Part shown: piece by piece, positions 16,440 to 24,978 of the stretch
Layout: every line of letters starts with the position of its first letter
How positions within the stretch are numbered: position 1 is the first letter of the stretch
Origin: Coriobacteriia bacterium
GTDB taxonomy: Bacteria > Actinomycetota > Coriobacteriia > Anaerosomatales > PALSA-660
Assembly (NCBI GenBank): GCA_025361885.1
Contig: JANYJF010000061.1
Location: forward strand, 1 to 34,965
Reading direction: 5' to 3'
DNA length: 34,965 bases
Made by a program: the position numbers and the translations under genes
Notes under the pieces: generated by a model
What the model was told of the DNA's origin: nothing
The model's input: only the letters and a program-made list of their open reading frames with translations
The model's database searches: none

Positions 16440-18365
16440 ATGGTCCCGCGAGGCTTCCAGACTCCCACGCTCGATGCCGAGACACTCGACGACCTCGAGG
16501 CGCGGGCGCTCGCTTGCAGGGGCGCCATCCTCACCATGACCTCGGTCGCGGCGTCGGGGCATCCTGGCGGATCGATGTCGTCCATCGAGACGTTCCTGAT
16601 GCTCTACCGTTTCGCCGACCTGCGCCCCAAGGACCCGTGCTGGGCCGGTCGTGATCGCGTGATAGTCAGCCACGGACACACGTCGCCCGGGGTGTATTCG
16701 GCGTTGGCGGACGCGGGCTTCTTCGACGTCGAGGACCTGATCCCGCATTTCAGGCAGGCAGGGTCGGTGTTCGAGGGCCATGTCGAACGCTCAGTGCCCG
16801 GAGTGGAATGGTCGACCGGCAACCTCGGGCAGGGTCTGTCCGCCGGCGTCGGGTCCGCGTTGGCTGCCCGCCTCACCGGCGGCGCCTGGCACACCTTCGT
16901 CGCGATGTCCGATGGGGAGCAGCACAAGGGCCAGGTCGCCGAGGCCCGGCGTCTCGCCGTCAAGGAGGGGCTGTGCGACCTGACTGTCGTCGTCGACCTC
17001 AACGGCATCCAGATCTCGGGACACACCCGCGACGTCATGCCCGTAGACGTCGCGGCGGACTTCATCGCGGACGGTTGGGGAATCGAAGAGGTCGACGGAC
17101 ACGACTTCGCGGAGCTCCACGGCGCGATCGCCCGGGCGGTCGCGGACTGCTCGCGTCCGTGCGCGGTCATCGCTCACACGGTCATCGGCAAGGGCGTCTC
17201 GTTCATGGAGGACCAGGCTGAGTTCCACGGCCGAGGACTTACAGCGGACGAGTACCGGCGCGCCATGGAGGAACTCGGTCTCGAGCCGCGTCTTGAGCAC
17301 TACCTGGGCTTGCGGACGTCGCCGTGCGCAACGGTCCCCGTGAAGAGGCCCCGGCCCGCAGTTGCGACGGTGACGGGTGCTCCGCGCACGTACACCTCCG
17401 AGAAGGGCACCGACAACCGGTCGGCGTGGGGCGCAGCCCTTGTGGACATCGCCGACAGCGAGCCCAGCACACCGATAGTCGTACTGGACTGTGACCTGGC
17501 CCAGTCCGTCAAGACCGAGGCCTTCGCCAAGGCGCGCCCCGACGCGTTCATCGAGTGCGGGGTGGGGGAGCACAACACGGCGACTGTCGGCGGAGCGATG
17601 TCGGTCAACGGCGTCCTGACCTTTTGGTCTGACTTCGGCGTGTTCGGCGTCGACGAGGCCTACAACCAGCAGCGGCTCAACGACATCAACGAGGCCCACC
17701 TCAAGCTCGCGGTCACGCACTGCGGCTTGGATGTGGGCGAGGACGGCAAGACGCACCAGTGCCTAGATTACGTCGGCGCGTTCCGTGACTTCTTCGGGTG
17801 GAGGGTGATCGTGCCGGCTGACCCCAATCAGACCGACCGCGCGGTCCGTTGGATGGCATCACAGCCGGGCTGCATAGCGATCGCCATGGGCCGCAGCAAG
17901 CTGCCGGTCATCGCGGAGGCGAACGGCGATCCGGTGTTCGCTCGCGACTACACCTTTCGCTATGGCGAGGTGGAGTGGGTCCGTCGCGGTGTCGACGCCA
18001 CGATCCTCGTGATGGGCACACCGTCGGGGGCGGCCGTCCGCGCCGCCGACATCCTGGCGAGGCAGGGGATACGCGTGGGCGTCGGAATCGTGTCGAGCCC
18101 CCTCGAGCTATCCGATGACGACATGCGGCGCGCCCTAGAGGCACCGGTGCTCGTGACTGTGGAGGACCACAGCGTCCGCAGTGGACTAGCGGCGACCGCG
18201 GCGGAGTGGCTGGCGCTCAACGGCCGCTCGACGCACTTCGTGCGGGTCGGCGTTGACGGCTACCGGTCCTCGGGTGCCTCACAGGACCTGCTGTCGCGCA
18301 ACCATCTGGACGCCGACGGTATCGCGAGCGTCGTGAGGGGCCACACGAAGAAGAACAGCGCCTAG
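16440..18365 (+). CDS. Transketolase-family protein (N- and C-terminal halves in one chain)
   Basis: ILTMTSVAASGHPGGSMSSIETFLMLYRFADLRPKDP...DRVIVSHGHTSPGVYSALADAGFF...WSTGNLGQGLSAGVGSALAARLTG...AMSDGEQHKGQVAEARR...; C-half ECGVGEHNTATVGGAMSVNGVLTFWSDFGVF...CGLDVGEDGKTHQCLDYVGAFR. Confidence 0.88.
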   Translation: MVPRGFQTPTLDAETLDDLEARALACRGAILTMTSVAASGHPGGSMSSIETFLMLYRFADLRPKDPCWAGRDRVIVSHGHTSPGVYSALADAGFFDVEDLIPHFRQAGSVFEGHVERSVPGVEWSTGNLGQGLSAGVGSALAARLTGGAWHTFVAMSDGEQHKGQVAEARRLAVKEGLCDLTVVVDLNGIQISGHTRDVMPVDVAADFIADGWGIEEVDGHDFAELHGAIARAVADCSRPCAVIAHTVIGKGVSFMEDQAEFHGRGLTADEYRRAMEELGLEPRLEHYLGLRTSPCATVPVKRPRPAVATVTGAPRTYTSEKGTDNRSAWGAALVDIADSEPSTPIVVLDCDLAQSVKTEAFAKARPDAFIECGVGEHNTATVGGAMSVNGVLTFWSDFGVFGVDEAYNQQRLNDINEAHLKLAVTHCGLDVGEDGKTHQCLDYVGAFRDFFGWRVIVPADPNQTDRAVRWMASQPGCIAIAMGRSKLPVIAEANGDPVFARDYTFRYGEVEWVRRGVDATILVMGTPSGAAVRAADILARQGIRVGVGIVSSPLELSDDDMRRALEAPVLVTVEDHSVRSGLAATAAEWLALNGRSTHFVRVGVDGYRSSGASQDLLSRNHLDADGIASVVRGHTKKNSA

Positions 18366-18919
18366 CCTTCGCGGCCGGGCATGTCCCCGAATCCTCGCAT
18401 CGCGGAGAGCACCTGAGCGTCAGCCGTCGTGCCCTGCCGGGGCGTCACCACGACATCGTGCTCGGCAAGGATCGTCAGGACCGCTGCGACGGCGGCCGGC
18501 ACGGCGGCCTCGACAGCGGGTGTGAGGCCGATCGACATCTGGCTCATGTCTTGGATCTGCACGGCTACGCACTCCCCGACGACCTTCGCGCCCATCAACT
18601 CGGCTGCTTGGAGCACGTCGACGAATCGGATGTCGTGGAGAGAGTGGAGGACTTGGTTGGGGGCGAGGTCCTCCGGGTCGAGCCGCACGACGGTCCCTGG
18701 CGCCTCGCCGGTGCCATCGATCGCATCGACCACCAGCATGTAGTCCGCGTCCTGGAACAGGTTCAGGATCGACATGCCCATCGTGCCGGCGTCGAGCACG
18801 GTCACGTTGTCCGGGAAGACGAACCCCTCCATGAGCACTTCGGCGACCCGCGGCCCGATGCCCTCGTCGCGCATCAGTGGGTTGCCGAGACCCATGACGG
18901 TGATTCGCTCCTGCTGCAT
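18362..18919 (-). CDS. hyaD: [NiFe]-type hydrogenase maturation protease
   Basis: ITVMGLGNPLMRDEGIGPRVAEVLME...VTVLDAGTMGMSILNLFQDADYMLVVDAIDGTGEAPGTVVRL (HyaD/HybD family). Confidence 0.9.
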   Translation of the reverse strand: MQQERITVMGLGNPLMRDEGIGPRVAEVLMEGFVFPDNVTVLDAGTMGMSILNLFQDADYMLVVDAIDGTGEAPGTVVRLDPEDLAPNQVLHSLHDIRFVDVLQAAELMGAKVVGECVAVQIQDMSQMSIGLTPAVEAAVPAAVAAVLTILAEHDVVVTPRQGTTADAQVLSAMRGFGDMPGREG

Positions 18920-19014
18920 CGTACGACCTCTCTTGTGGCTTCGATGGCTTCAGCCGCCTGATGATACAGCACCAAGAGGCCGGGCAGACGCCGAGCGATG
19001 CCGGCGCTGGGTGG

Positions 19015-20451
19015 CTACACCGCCGGCGCGCACTCCGGCTCGAGGGCCCCGGGGAGATCGCACCCTTCGAGCAGCAGCAGGCGCTCCGCGGCGGGCAGGG
19101 CCGCCCGGGCCTCGTCGCGATGTTGGTTCGACATCGCGAGCATCTCCCGCATCATCACCACGAGCAGGTAGCGGCCCTTCTGGGTGAGCGTCAGGCACTC
19201 TGGGTCGTCGCGCTCGAACGCACCCACTGCGCGCATGAACGCCATCTCGCCGAGCAGCCCCAGGTCCACGGGCACGCCGAACTGCTCCCTGAAGCGGCGC
19301 TTGTCCAGTCTGAGCCCGAACAGATCGACGACGAACTGATAGCGCATCTTGTCATGCCAGCCATACGTGCGTCCGGCCGTCGCCACCGACATGCGGCCCG
19401 ACTCTATGGAATCGGCGTACTCGGACAGCGAGAAGGTGTTCCCATAGAGCCGTCCGTCAAGGAACGACTGAGCGCCGGAGCCGATCCCCACGTACTCCGG
19501 CGTGTCGACGATGTACTCGTCGATCATGCCGCCCTTCTCGCGGGAGTAGGTCCAGGCCGAGGACGCTTCGAAGGCTTCACCGGCGCACAGGACATCACCG
19601 ATGATGTGGTGGTAGTCGCCTTCGCGAGAGTAGTCGATCTTTCCCACTGCGCTGGCCATCGACTCCGCCGACTCGGGCGAGGCCATGAGCGGGTAGAACG
19701 TCGTCTGGTTGCAGCCGCTTGCCCGGATCAGCTCCACGTCGCGACGCAGGCTCGCCTCCGTCTGTGACGGGAAGTTGAAGATCATGTCGACGTTGAGCGA
19801 ATGGAACCAGCCGCGCGTGGCGACCAGCCTCTCGAAGAGTTCCGCGCCAGAGCCGTACTTGTCGTAGCGGTCCATCTGCTTGAGCAGCATGTCGTCGAAA
19901 CTCTGGATGCCCACAGACATGCGCTGGATGCGGCCGTCGAGTTGTTCCACGACCTGCTCGGTCAGGTGGTTCGGGCTCGTCTCCGAGGAGACCTCCTGTA
20001 TGGAGAACAACTCGCGAGCAAGGTCGATCGTCTCGACCAGCTCATCGACGAGGATAGTGGGTGTGCCGCCGCCGATGTAGAGCGAGGAGAAGTCGTAGCC
20101 CAGCCTCGAGACCATACGCATCTCATCGCGAAGGTGACCGAAGTAGACGCGAGCGCGGTCTTCTTGGAACAGGAACCGGTTGAACGAGCAGTACAGGCAC
20201 AGCCGCTCGCAGAACGGTACGTGGACATACAGCGTGTATCCGTGGCCAGGGAGGGGGGAGGGCAGCGAATCCATCGTCGCAGGCGCGTGCGCGGTGTAGC
20301 CGGCGGTCAGCTGGCGCATCACGGTGGTGAGGCAACGCTCTGCGAACATCGGGACGGGTTCCCTTCCGTGGAGCATGGAAGCGCTGTCCGGAGCCGGGAC
20401 CGCGTTCGCGCGTGCGTTGATGTGTGAGAAGTGCTCGAGCGGCTCCCACAT
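19015..20451 (-). CDS. HemN/HemW-like radical SAM protein (coproporphyrinogen III oxidase family)
   Basis: YTLYVHVPFCERLCLYCSFNRFLFQEDRARVYFGHLRDEM (CxxxCxxC), LYIGGGTPTIL, RMSVGIQSFDDMLLKQMDR, YVGIGSGAQSFLDGRLYGNTFSLSEYADSI. Confidence 0.88.
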   Translation of the reverse strand: MWEPLEHFSHINARANAVPAPDSASMLHGREPVPMFAERCLTTVMRQLTAGYTAHAPATMDSLPSPLPGHGYTLYVHVPFCERLCLYCSFNRFLFQEDRARVYFGHLRDEMRMVSRLGYDFSSLYIGGGTPTILVDELVETIDLARELFSIQEVSSETSPNHLTEQVVEQLDGRIQRMSVGIQSFDDMLLKQMDRYDKYGSGAELFERLVATRGWFHSLNVDMIFNFPSQTEASLRRDVELIRASGCNQTTFYPLMASPESAESMASAVGKIDYSREGDYHHIIGDVLCAGEAFEASSAWTYSREKGGMIDEYIVDTPEYVGIGSGAQSFLDGRLYGNTFSLSEYADSIESGRMSVATAGRTYGWHDKMRYQFVVDLFGLRLDKRRFREQFGVPVDLGLLGEMAFMRAVGAFERDDPECLTLTQKGRYLLVVMMREMLAMSNQHRDEARAALPAAERLLLLEGCDLPGALEPECAPAV

Positions 20452-20497
20452 TCGGCCTTCGCTGCGCTCCGAGGAACGGCGACGAGACTCAATGTGC

Positions 20498-20523
20498 GAT
20501 ATTCGCCATTGTAGGCGAATATC
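20498..20523. promoter_or_regulatory. Perfect 10-bp inverted repeat, candidate operator upstream of the HemN-like/hyaD pair
   Basis: GATATTCGCC-ATTGTA-GGCGAATATC, about 47 bp upstream of the HemN-like start at 20451. Confidence 0.6.
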
Positions 20524-20613
20524 CTGCCGTGCACGACGGCAGCCGTCCGGTTCAGCCGATGGGAGCGACGCTTCGAAGAGTCGCTGTGCCGAGACGTGGG
20601 CGCACTCGTGGAA

Positions 20614-20643
20614 GGGCCGGGAGCCGCAAGCGGCTCCCGGCCC
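20614..20643 (-). terminator. Terminator hairpin downstream of the hydrogenase cytochrome b gene
   Basis: GGGCCGGGAGCCG-caag-CGGCTCCCGGCCC, 13-bp stem about 43 bp past the 20686 stop; weak T-content after it. Confidence 0.6.
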
Positions 20644-20685
20644 TCGCCGGTCGGATCTTCGTACTCAGGACATGCAGACCGGGTA

Positions 20686-21348
20686 CTACTGGTGGTACCG
20701 GTCGTGTGGGTCCTCGGTCTCGATCCAGAAGAACATGAGCTTGGTCGGCGCTACTCCGTAGATGTTCGCGAGATACACGTGGATCATCGTGAAGAGGATG
20801 ATCGCCCACATCAGGAAGTAGTGGATGATACGCATGTTCATGTCGCCACCCACTGCGGTGAGCCCAGCCTCGAAGAACGGCCAGATACCCCACTGGTGCG
20901 CCGGGGTGTAGATGGCGAATCCGGCGTACGCGATGGCATACGTGAGCGGGATCGTGGCCAGGTAGGCGATCTTCTGGAGAGCGCCGTTCTTGGCCGAGAT
21001 CACGTGCTCCTTGCGCATGAACAGGTAGTACTTTGCGGTCTCGATGAGCTGGTGACGGTTCTCCGCCTGAGGGATCCAGTTCTTCCAGTCCCAGTCGCGA
21101 TCCTTGGTGCCCATCTGGTTCGTATCCTTGACCGTGAAGGCCATGATGATGCGAGCCGTGATCGTGACCAGGAGCAGGTACATGAAGAAGAAGTGCAGAG
21201 AGCGGGCCGCACCCATGAAGCCCGCGAAGAACGGGAAGTGGATGTAGAAGCCCGTGAAGACGAGCACGATCATGCTGATGAGGTTGCTCCAGTGCGACAA
21301 CATCAAAGGCAGAGGGTGCGCCTCACGGTAGTGTCCGTGGCCCGACAT
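20686..21348 (-). CDS. hyaC: Hydrogenase b-type cytochrome subunit
   Basis: HPLPLMLSHWSNLISMIVLVFTGFYIHFPF...ARSLHFFFMYLLLVTITARIIMAF...MRIIHYFLMWAIILFTMIHVYLA, multi-TM with heme-ligand-like His. GTG at 21357 is an alternative start. Confidence 0.88.
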   Translation of the reverse strand: MSGHGHYREAHPLPLMLSHWSNLISMIVLVFTGFYIHFPFFAGFMGAARSLHFFFMYLLLVTITARIIMAFTVKDTNQMGTKDRDWDWKNWIPQAENRHQLIETAKYYLFMRKEHVISAKNGALQKIAYLATIPLTYAIAYAGFAIYTPAHQWGIWPFFEAGLTAVGGDMNMRIIHYFLMWAIILFTMIHVYLANIYGVAPTKLMFFWIETEDPHDRYHQ

Positions 21349-21353
21349 GGAGA

Positions 21354-22988
21354 TCACCTACCCATCGGCTTCGACATCACGAAGCTCTTCTTGCCGGTCT
21401 TGGGTTCAAACACGTGAACCCCGCAACCGAGTCAAGGATCGAAGCTATGGACGATGCGGAGTGCTTCGAGCGGCTTCTCCGGGTCTGCGATGGGAGCACC
21501 CACGAGGGCCTCTTCCAGCGGACCGCGAACACCCTTGGCGTCCCTTGAGGACATGTCCCACGTTGACGGGGTGACCACCTGATAGTTGGCGATCTTGCCG
21601 CCCTTGACGCTCATCCAGTGGCCGAGAGCGCCACGGGGCGCCTCCCACAAGCCAGCGCCATCGCCTTCGGTCTCGGACGACTCGACGAAGAACGAAGAGT
21701 CGCCTTCCTTGACTGCAGCGATGAGCTCGCCGATCCAGTCGCCCATAAGTCCGACGACGTACAGGGCCTCGAGGTTCCGGGCCGCGACGCGTCCGAGCAG
21801 GGACATCAGGATCTCGGGCTTGCCGGCTGCGCCGAGCTTCGCCAGCGTGCCGTCGATGATGGCCTTGACCTTCTCGTTGCCCGAGAGGTACGCGACCAGC
21901 ATGCGGGACAGGGGACCGACTTCCATGGGCTTCTCGTCGTAACGGGGAGCCTTGACCCAGGAGTACTGCTTGTCGAGGTTGTAGTCCGTGAAGGCCATGT
22001 GAGTCTTGCCCTGTGCGGGGTTCAGGCCGGTCTCGGACTGCGTGTACCACGAGTGCTCGACGTATTCCTTGATCTTCTTGGGGTCCGCGTCCGCGACGGT
22101 CAGACTGCCGGAGATGACGCCCGGTGGAAGGTAGCGCTTCTTCGGGTCCATCGACTTGTCCTCGAAGACACCCCACGCCAGGTAGTTGCCGACGCCCTTG
22201 CCGTAGGTGGTCGCATCCAGATAGAACGGAGCGATCGCCAGGGTATCGGGGATCATGGCCTTCTCGACGAACTCCTTGACACGATTGAAGTGGAACAGGA
22301 CGCCGTCGAGCTTCTCCTCGGTGGGATACCAAGCGGTACCACCAGGAAGTGACGTCATGAAGTGCGGGAACTTGCCGCCCATGATCGCGATGATCTGCGC
22401 TGCCTCGGCCTGGATGGAGAGGGCCTCGAGGTAGTGAGCCACGGCGATGAGGTTGAGCTCCGGCGGAAGCTTATAGGCCGAGTGCCCGAACCAGTTGTTC
22501 GTGAAGATGGACAGCTGTCCGTTCTCCACGAAGCCCTTGATGCGGCTCTGGATCGCGCCGAAGTCCGCAGTGGACGTGCCGGCCTTCTCGGCCAGGGCGT
22601 ACGTATCGGCGATGTTCGCCTTGAGGGCGGAGACCACGTCGACGTAGTCCAGCGCGGTGAGCGTGTAGAACCACAGCACGTGGCTGTGGAGCATCTCAGC
22701 GCCTTCGATGATGTTGCGGATGATGCGAGCGTTGTTCGGGATCTTGATCTTGAGCGCGCCCTCGGCCGCCATGGTGGCGGCGTGGCCGTGCGAGATCGGA
22801 CAGACACCGCAGATGCGCTGAGCGACGTAGAAAGCGTCGGCCGGAGCGCGACCTTGCAGCACCGTCTCAAGACCACGGTACAGGCCACCGGACGCCCAAG
22901 CGTCGGTCACCACGCCGTTGTCGACCTTTACCTCCACGCGGAGGTGTCCTTCGATCCTGGTAACAGGGTCGATGACTACGTTAGCCAC
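21354..22988 (-). CDS. hyaB: [NiFeSe] hydrogenase large subunit; predicted selenoprotein with UGA (21432-21434) read as Sec
   Basis: L1 motif RICGVCPISHGH. The ORF track stops at 21432 (...LEALRIVHSFDP), but read-through gives U-LGCGVHVFEPKTGKKSFVMSKPMGR and a TGA at 21354-21356, completing DPUxxCxxH and a cleavable C-terminal tail. GTG start at 22988 overlaps the small subunit stop by 1 nt. Confidence 0.92.
21402..21421 (-). promoter_or_regulatory. bSECIS-like hairpin just 3' of the in-frame UGA
   Basis: mRNA sense: UGA CUCGGUUGCG-GGGUUCA-CGUGUU-UGAACCC-AAGACCG. 7-bp perfect stem, 6-nt loop containing GU, loop 21-26 nt from the U of UGA, plus a possible outer CGGU/ACCG stem. Confidence 0.72.
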
Positions 22989-24136
22989 TATTTGTCGCCT
23001 CCCTTCGCTGCTTTCTTGCGGTCATACGCCTTCTCGGTCTCGGGCGGTCCGCCCTTGCCGACCCGGCCTTGGGTGCCGCTGACGACGGCGTGGACACCGA
23101 GCGCCACGGCAGCTGCGCCACCGAGCACTGCGCCCACGGTCGACGGAGCTACGCCGCCGATGCCCGGAAGCTTCACGTTGCTCGTGCGCGTCAGGAACGG
23201 AGCGTCGTTGTCGACCCAGTTGAAGTTGCCGCAGCCGATGCAGGGGCTACCGGACTCCACACACCAGGAGACACGGTCGTTCCAGCGGACATACGGGCAG
23301 TTCGTGTAGGTCTGGGGGCCCTTGCAGCCGACCTTGTACAGGCAGAACTGCTTCTTCTCCTCGACGGTGCCGAACTTCTCCACGAACTCGCCGTTCTCGA
23401 AATGACCGCGGCGGGGGCAGTTGTCGTGGATGGTGGAGCCGTAGATGAGCGTCGGGCGACCCTTGGAGTCCAGAGCCGGCAGCTTGCCGACGAGCAGGAC
23501 GTCCACGATCATCGCGACGATCCACTCCGGGTTCACCGGGCATGTGGGAAGGTTGATGATCGGCTTGCTGATGCCGACGGATGCCAGATACTCGCTGACG
23601 CCCGTGGCGCCGGCGGGGTTCGGGGCAGCCTTGACCCAGCCGCCGTCGACCGCGCAGGAACCCACGGCGATGATGGCGTCGGCGTTCTTGGCCGCTTCCT
23701 TGACATCTTCGCGGCCAGGACGGCCACCGACACGCAGTGTGTTGCCATTGGCACCGTTCATGATGGAACCCTCGACGATCAGGATGTAGCCACCCTTGTC
23801 GACGGTCTCGGTGATCGCCTTGAGGGCGTCGGAACCAGCCGACGCCATGACAGTCTCCCAGTAGTTCACCGAGAGGATGTCGAGGACGACCGTGGGAACG
23901 TCTGGCGTCCGTGACTGCGCCATGGACTCAGTGCAGCCGGTGCAAAGGCCCTGTGCGATCCACAGCACGGGCTTGAGCTTCGCGCCGGACTCGACGGCTG
24001 CGGCGATCTGGGGCGCGTACATCTCGGACAATCCGAGAAGGGCCGCAACGGAACCGCAGTACTTCAGAAAGTCGCGTCGCGACACACCCCTGGCAGCGAG
24101 CAGGTCATAGACCTCTCCTCGCGCGTCTTGCGCCAT
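22988..24136 (-). CDS. hyaA: Hydrogenase small subunit, Tat-exported
   Basis: Tat signal GVSRRDFLKYCGSVAALLGLSE; LCTGCTES proximal motif; GSCAVDGG; DNCPRRGHF; CLYKVGCKGPQTYTNCPYVRWNDRVSWCVESGSPCIGCGNFNW. SD AAGGAGG before ATG 24136. Confidence 0.94.
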   Translation of the reverse strand: MAQDARGEVYDLLAARGVSRRDFLKYCGSVAALLGLSEMYAPQIAAAVESGAKLKPVLWIAQGLCTGCTESMAQSRTPDVPTVVLDILSVNYWETVMASAGSDALKAITETVDKGGYILIVEGSIMNGANGNTLRVGGRPGREDVKEAAKNADAIIAVGSCAVDGGWVKAAPNPAGATGVSEYLASVGISKPIINLPTCPVNPEWIVAMIVDVLLVGKLPALDSKGRPTLIYGSTIHDNCPRRGHFENGEFVEKFGTVEEKKQFCLYKVGCKGPQTYTNCPYVRWNDRVSWCVESGSPCIGCGNFNWVDNDAPFLTRTSNVKLPGIGGVAPSTVGAVLGGAAAVALGVHAVVSGTQGRVGKGGPPETEKAYDRKKAAKGGDK

Positions 24137-24187
24137 CCCATACACCTCCTTGTTTCTTCGAACAGTAGGACGGATGTGATACTCCCC

Positions 24188-24222
24188 GGCTCGTACCGGC
24201 CCACACCGGGCCGTCACGAGCC
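24188..24222 (-). promoter_or_regulatory. Hairpin in the hydrogenase 5' region
   Basis: GGCTCGT-ac-CGGCCC-acacc-GGGCCG-tc-ACGAGCC, 13 paired bp with a symmetric 2-nt internal loop, about 50 bp upstream of the hyaA start. Confidence 0.45.
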
Positions 24223-24712
24223 CCATTCGGATGCGCGAACCCTCCTTTCGATGAACACGAGAGACTTGGCAGTCCTTTCAGCCACGGCACAGGAGCGCCG
24301 CCAGGTCGGGTGTGACCGGGCGGCGCGGGCCGGAACTGTCGTCATGGGGTGTCGGGCGAAGGGGTCGGCGCTGCACGACGGATCATGTGCGGGCAGACCT
24401 GCCCGATTGGTGGTCGTTCAAGACCAGGCGCGACGCCTGAGGGAGGGGACGGCGAAGCAAGAGGGAGTACCCCCCGCGCCGGTACGGGTTCTGCCGGCCC
24501 CGTTGCCGTCGGTACGTTCACGCATGCGGATCGTCATAGCCCCTCGTCGACGTGGTCGCACGATGTCGCGCGTTCACTAGTCTGAAACTTGCCGCGTGCC
24601 CGCACAAGTCCCAACACGTCTATTCTGCGCAGAAGTCGCGACACCTGCCCACGTGCTCCTTTGATGGGGGCGTCGCGGGTATGTACCCCCAACAGCCTAA
24701 GGAGGCAGGACA

Positions 24713-24916
24713 ATGGACATCTACGGCGAACATGACGACAAGGAACGTGTGGAGTCACAGGGGCCGCCCTCGCTCGGGGGCGCTGAGGACGAGGTCGCCC
24801 GCAAGCGCGAGGTGTGCTCGGCGGACCGGACGGGGATGGAACCGCGCGAGACAGCCGAGTGCACGGGCACGGAGTTGGCGGACCGGTACAACAACGATGA
24901 GGACGGCGGCTCGTAG
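24713..24916 (+). CDS. Small acidic/charged protein of unknown function (67 aa)
   Basis: Strong SD AAGGAGG before ATG 24713; MDIYGEHDDKERVESQGPPSLGGAEDEVARKREVCSADRTGMEPRETAECTGTELADRYNNDEDGGS. No recognised domain. Confidence 0.45.
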   Translation: MDIYGEHDDKERVESQGPPSLGGAEDEVARKREVCSADRTGMEPRETAECTGTELADRYNNDEDGGS

Positions 24917-24978
24917 GGGCGGTGGAGCTTTCGACCGCGGCCGGTGTGTCCCGGGACTGAAGGGCAGGGGTCGAGAGC

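Noticed and set aside
21432-21434. Reading the TGA as a true stop or frameshifted pseudogene of hyaB
   Set aside because: The downstream frame restores exactly xxCGxH plus a protease-cleavable tail, and a hairpin follows the TGA; selenocysteine is the simpler explanation.
21596-23914. Plus-strand ORFs opposite hyaA/hyaB (244, 315 and 281 aa)
   Set aside because: Shadow translations of high-GC coding DNA with no domain features; the minus strand is clearly coding.
24128-24580. 150-aa plus ORF in the hydrogenase upstream region
   Set aside because: Composition is random-like, with no good ribosome site or family features.
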